Shown in pieces: positions 7,483-10,037 of a DNA stretch of 10,037 nucleotides. Position 1 is the stretch's first letter. Each line of letters opens with the position of its first letter. Made by a program: the position numbers and the translations under genes. This DNA comes from Thiothrix sp. (GTDB taxonomy: Bacteria > Pseudomonadota > Gammaproteobacteria > Thiotrichales > Thiotrichaceae): assembly GCA_011375245.1 (NCBI GenBank), contig DRMA01000290.1, positions 1 to 10,037 on the forward strand, written 5' to 3'. The notes under the pieces are model-generated. The model was given only the letters and a program-made list of their open reading frames with translations. It did not search any database and was not told the DNA's origin.

Positions 7483-10002
7483 CTACTCTCTCAAAATCTC
7501 TGCTGAGGTCGTTACTACCGTATTTTCAACAAAAGCAGCTTCTGCATCATTGGCCTCAAGGGCACGAACAATAATCATATCTGCTTCAGCCTGACTTACC
7601 TGAACGGTATCGGTTGCTATTGCCACTACATCGTTAATAGGCAAAGCAAAATCTGGCTGAACTATTTGATCTATTGCTCCTAAAGCTCCTGCTGATGGCA
7701 CAATATTATTAGAAGCAACAAAAGCATTATCCTGTATATTTTGCACATTGGTATTACGCTTAATAATATCGGATAACTTCACGTTATTTAGTTCATCCAG
7801 TTCTGTGCCTGAGAACCGATTTTGATACCAAAAACGATCACCATCACGGGTACGCTCAAACTGCTCTTTTAATACATTGCTAAATGTCGAGCCAAATAAA
7901 CTATCCCCTTGAGGATTTTCAGCCAAACCACCTACCCATAAATCAATATCATCAGGACTTGAATATACTGAAGCTAATCGTTGCCCTGAATCCCCCTTAA
8001 ACACAGGATCATCAAAACGAGTAATACGATGCAATCCCATTGCCTCGCGTGAATCATTATAACTTGCAATACCATGATCACGCCCACGCTGAATATTTAA
8101 TGCAGCAAGATCAAAACCACCTGAACCTGGAGGACCAAAGAGGAAACTCCTCACGTCATCAACCAGATTGGCATCAACAGCTTGTGCTGTATGTGCTGCA
8201 AATCCACGCAAAATAGGATCAACACCTGCTTCTTCTACCTTATCAGGCCTAAAAAAAGCATCACGCAATTGCAAGTTGCCTTCAGGAATTTCACCACCAT
8301 TTTCATCAAGACGTAAAATATCAGGAGAGAGCATAGTATGTCCAAAACGGTATGCAGCCGTTGCAAACTCGTTACTAATCTGCGGTGAAACATCAGGATT
8401 ATAACCACGATACTCACTCAAACCACTACCACCAAGCATACTTGGTAAAAATTCATTAGCGGTAATCGCTTGCATCTCACCAACAACTTTTTTACGTGCT
8501 TCTTGAAATAACGTATTATCATTCCATTCTGGATTTTCTAGTGCTAACTCATCAGCAATACGATTATGTTCACGCGCCCAAATGGTATGCATAGAAGTTA
8601 AACCAACATTCTCATTCACACGTTCATCACCTGATACAAATTGCCCTTTGTCATCTTTTGGTAAACGGTTTGCTATATCAACAATCAACTTCCCTCCCTC
8701 AAAGGAACGAATCTCATTTTGCACGGCTTCTGATGAACCGTAAATATTTGAACCATCAATCACTGCGGTAATGTGGTTGGTCTGTTTACGCACCCCATCT
8801 TCATCAACAATAGCCACTGAGCGATTAAATGGCATCGTTTTATCCCCCGTACCTTGCGGATCAAATAATGAATCACCCTGAGGAATTGGTATAGGAACAG
8901 ATTCACTGGCAACGGTCGGTGTCAAGTTAATATCATGATCAATAAACTGCCCCCACAACCAGAACATATCACTCAAACCCTTTCTATTTTCAGTGGGTTC
9001 TGTCTGCGCAAATACTTTATTACTAATATCCCGTGGATTAGGCAAACTGGCATACTTTGCTCCACCTATAGCACGGTCTTCATCTTTTGGAACAAGATAG
9101 CGATAAGGACTATCGACCTTGCCAATATCAGGATTTTTGAGATTATTAAAGCTACCATCAATCGTATGGTACTGCGTGTTCTTGCCACCAACATGGGTAC
9201 TTTGCAAGGTAGACAAACTTAATCCTTGATCCCTAAAAGTAAAACGTTCAACGTTACTGACGATATTAGTATTCGCTGTGTTTTTATTTTCAAAAATAAA
9301 CGTATTACCCCGAACCATAATGGTGTAATCAGCAAAGTTACCTGAAAAACGTACCTCGTCACGGCCTTTGCCACCATTAATAGTATTTTGCCCAACATTG
9401 TCAATAAAGACATCACGCCCTCTACCACCAATAAGAAGATCGTTACCCCGCCCCCCATAAAGACGATCAGCGCCGCTTCCACCATAAAGCTCATCATTCC
9501 CATCGCCCCCTAATAACTTATCTCTCCCTTGATCACCAAACAACTGATCATTACCTTGTCCACCATACAAACGATCAGCACTTCTTCCACCATGGAGAGC
9601 ATCATTGCCATCTCCCCCCTTCAGCTTATCCCTACCTCGACCACCAAATAACTTATCATTGCCTTGATCACCATAAAGTGAATCATTCCCCCTCCGCCCT
9701 CGAATATGATCATCTCCTCCTCGACCATGAATAGTATCGCGACGATTACTACCAACTAGACGATCATTATTAGATGTTCCTTCAGTAGAGGAGCGAGAGT
9801 GATGAACATTAGGCTGATGCTCATGGGCATATTCTTGATTATGACCATGCTGATTACCTTTTAACTGTGCCAATAAGTTTTCTATTAATGCTAAAAGACT
9901 CGATAAACTCGGATTATTCCCCTGCCAATTATTAGACAGAATGTTTAAATTATTAGTATTAGCAATTTTATTATTGCCACGTTGGTGTGTTTGTACCTGC
10001 AT
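7483..10002 (-). CDS. RTX-repeat animal-type heme peroxidase (possibly incomplete at the window edge)
   Basis: This 839-residue protein (from the ATG at 10002) is probably a secreted heme peroxidase. Order: an Asn-rich start and amphipathic helix (31-48); a His-rich stretch (52-68); thirteen RTX calcium-binding nonapeptides (84-200); an ADYTIMV...VSNVERFTF module (224-256) typical after RTX blocks; the peroxidase domain (about 275-765); and an acidic tail. Counterparts of myeloperoxidase residues are all present: Q352, D355 and distal H356 in GQFIDHD; calcium ligands D357, T412, D416 and S418; catalytic R461 and ester-forming E464; proximal H555 in YRFGHT; and N636 near RGRDHG. D355 and E464 suggest covalently bound heme. 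Sec signal and membrane helices are absent, which fits type I secretion, but no transporter genes are seen. Substrate is unknown; relatives include MopA Mn(II)-oxidising and cyanobacterial peroxidases. The frame is open to the window edge, so the start is uncertain. Confidence 0.93.
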   Translation of the reverse strand: MQVQTHQRGNNKIANTNNLNILSNNWQGNNPSLSSLLALIENLLAQLKGNQHGHNQEYAHEHQPNVHHSRSSTEGTSNNDRLVGSNRRDTIHGRGGDDHIRGRRGNDSLYGDQGNDKLFGGRGRDKLKGGDGNDALHGGRSADRLYGGQGNDQLFGDQGRDKLLGGDGNDELYGGSGADRLYGGRGNDLLIGGRGRDVFIDNVGQNTINGGKGRDEVRFSGNFADYTIMVRGNTFIFENKNTANTNIVSNVERFTFRDQGLSLSTLQSTHVGGKNTQYHTIDGSFNNLKNPDIGKVDSPYRYLVPKDEDRAIGGAKYASLPNPRDISNKVFAQTEPTENRKGLSDMFWLWGQFIDHDINLTPTVASESVPIPIPQGDSLFDPQGTGDKTMPFNRSVAIVDEDGVRKQTNHITAVIDGSNIYGSSEAVQNEIRSFEGGKLIVDIANRLPKDDKGQFVSGDERVNENVGLTSMHTIWAREHNRIADELALENPEWNDNTLFQEARKKVVGEMQAITANEFLPSMLGGSGLSEYRGYNPDVSPQISNEFATAAYRFGHTMLSPDILRLDENGGEIPEGNLQLRDAFFRPDKVEEAGVDPILRGFAAHTAQAVDANLVDDVRSFLFGPPGSGGFDLAALNIQRGRDHGIASYNDSREAMGLHRITRFDDPVFKGDSGQRLASVYSSPDDIDLWVGGLAENPQGDSLFGSTFSNVLKEQFERTRDGDRFWYQNRFSGTELDELNNVKLSDIIKRNTNVQNIQDNAFVASNNIVPSAGALGAIDQIVQPDFALPINDVVAIATDTVQVSQAEADMIIVRALEANDAEAAFVENTVVTTSAEILRE
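9403..9753 (-). repeat. Thirteen RTX nonapeptide repeats with 108-bp higher-order period
   Basis: Residues 84-200 of the peroxidase are thirteen uninterrupted nine-residue units of the form GGxGxDxLx, the calcium-binding parallel beta-roll motif. Every fourth unit is most alike: units 5, 9 and 13 are GGRGRDKLK, GDQGRDKLL and GGRGRDVFI; units 6 and 10 are GGDGNDALH and GGDGNDELY; units 7 and 11 are GGRSADRLY and GGSGADRLY. The block thus has a 36-residue (108-bp) period, indicating growth by duplication of a four-unit segment. Many units carry Arg or Lys at variable positions, making the block more basic than typical RTX tracts. Confidence 0.92.
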
Positions 10003-10037
10003 ACTAGGCTGTTGCCTATGTATATTAGAATGATTCA

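Noticed and set aside
8935..9222. Plus-strand 95-codon open frame within the peroxidase gene
   Set aside because: It is antisense to the conserved heme-binding region, with no ribosome binding site or recognisable domain.
9403..9753. Regular DNA repeats that might be read as a CRISPR-like or minisatellite array
   Set aside because: The 27-bp and 108-bp periods are in frame and encode RTX nonapeptides; there are no unique spacers.

Overview
The window looks like a chromosomal segment of an AT-rich gammaproteobacterium. The main reason is the map-glnD pair: both proteins align along their whole length with the Escherichia coli proteins, including the exact spacing of active-site residues, and this pair is a typical gammaproteobacterial neighbourhood. 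RlmD and a YgfX-like protein point the same way. The order cannot be fixed from this sequence alone; coding is dense and AT-rich throughout.

Layout: positions 1-214 hold no convincing gene and probably carry the promoter of map, possibly with a divergent promoter to the left. On the plus strand, map (methionine aminopeptidase, 215-997) and glnD (PII uridylyltransferase/uridylyl-removing enzyme, 1035-3671) are 37 nt apart and read as one operon. The other five genes are all on the minus strand and converge on glnD. From right to left they are a large RTX-repeat animal-type heme peroxidase (7483 to the right window edge), rlmD (23S rRNA m5U1939 methyltransferase), a stand-alone 5'-3' exonuclease, a secreted protein of unknown function, and a small two-helix membrane protein resembling YgfX/CptA. 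rlmD/exonuclease overlap by ATGA and secreted protein/YgfX-like overlap by GTGA, so each pair is probably translationally coupled. A 20-bp imperfect tandem repeat with a hairpin sits exactly at the convergent ends of glnD and the ygfX-like gene and may stop transcription.

How the genes work together: map, glnD, rlmD and the exonuclease are housekeeping functions (N-terminal methionine removal, nitrogen signalling, rRNA modification, RNA primer/flap processing). The two unknown genes form a small envelope-associated unit. The most unusual gene is the peroxidase. It has a complete myeloperoxidase-type active site, including both carboxylates used for covalent heme attachment in animals. It is fused to thirteen RTX nonapeptides that lie at the N-terminal side rather than in the usual C-terminal position, and a His-rich stretch precedes them. 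It is probably an extracellular, calcium-dependent enzyme, with relatives among bacterial Mn(II)-oxidising (MopA-type) and cyanobacterial RTX peroxidases. Its frame stays open to the right window edge, so its true start may lie outside the window.
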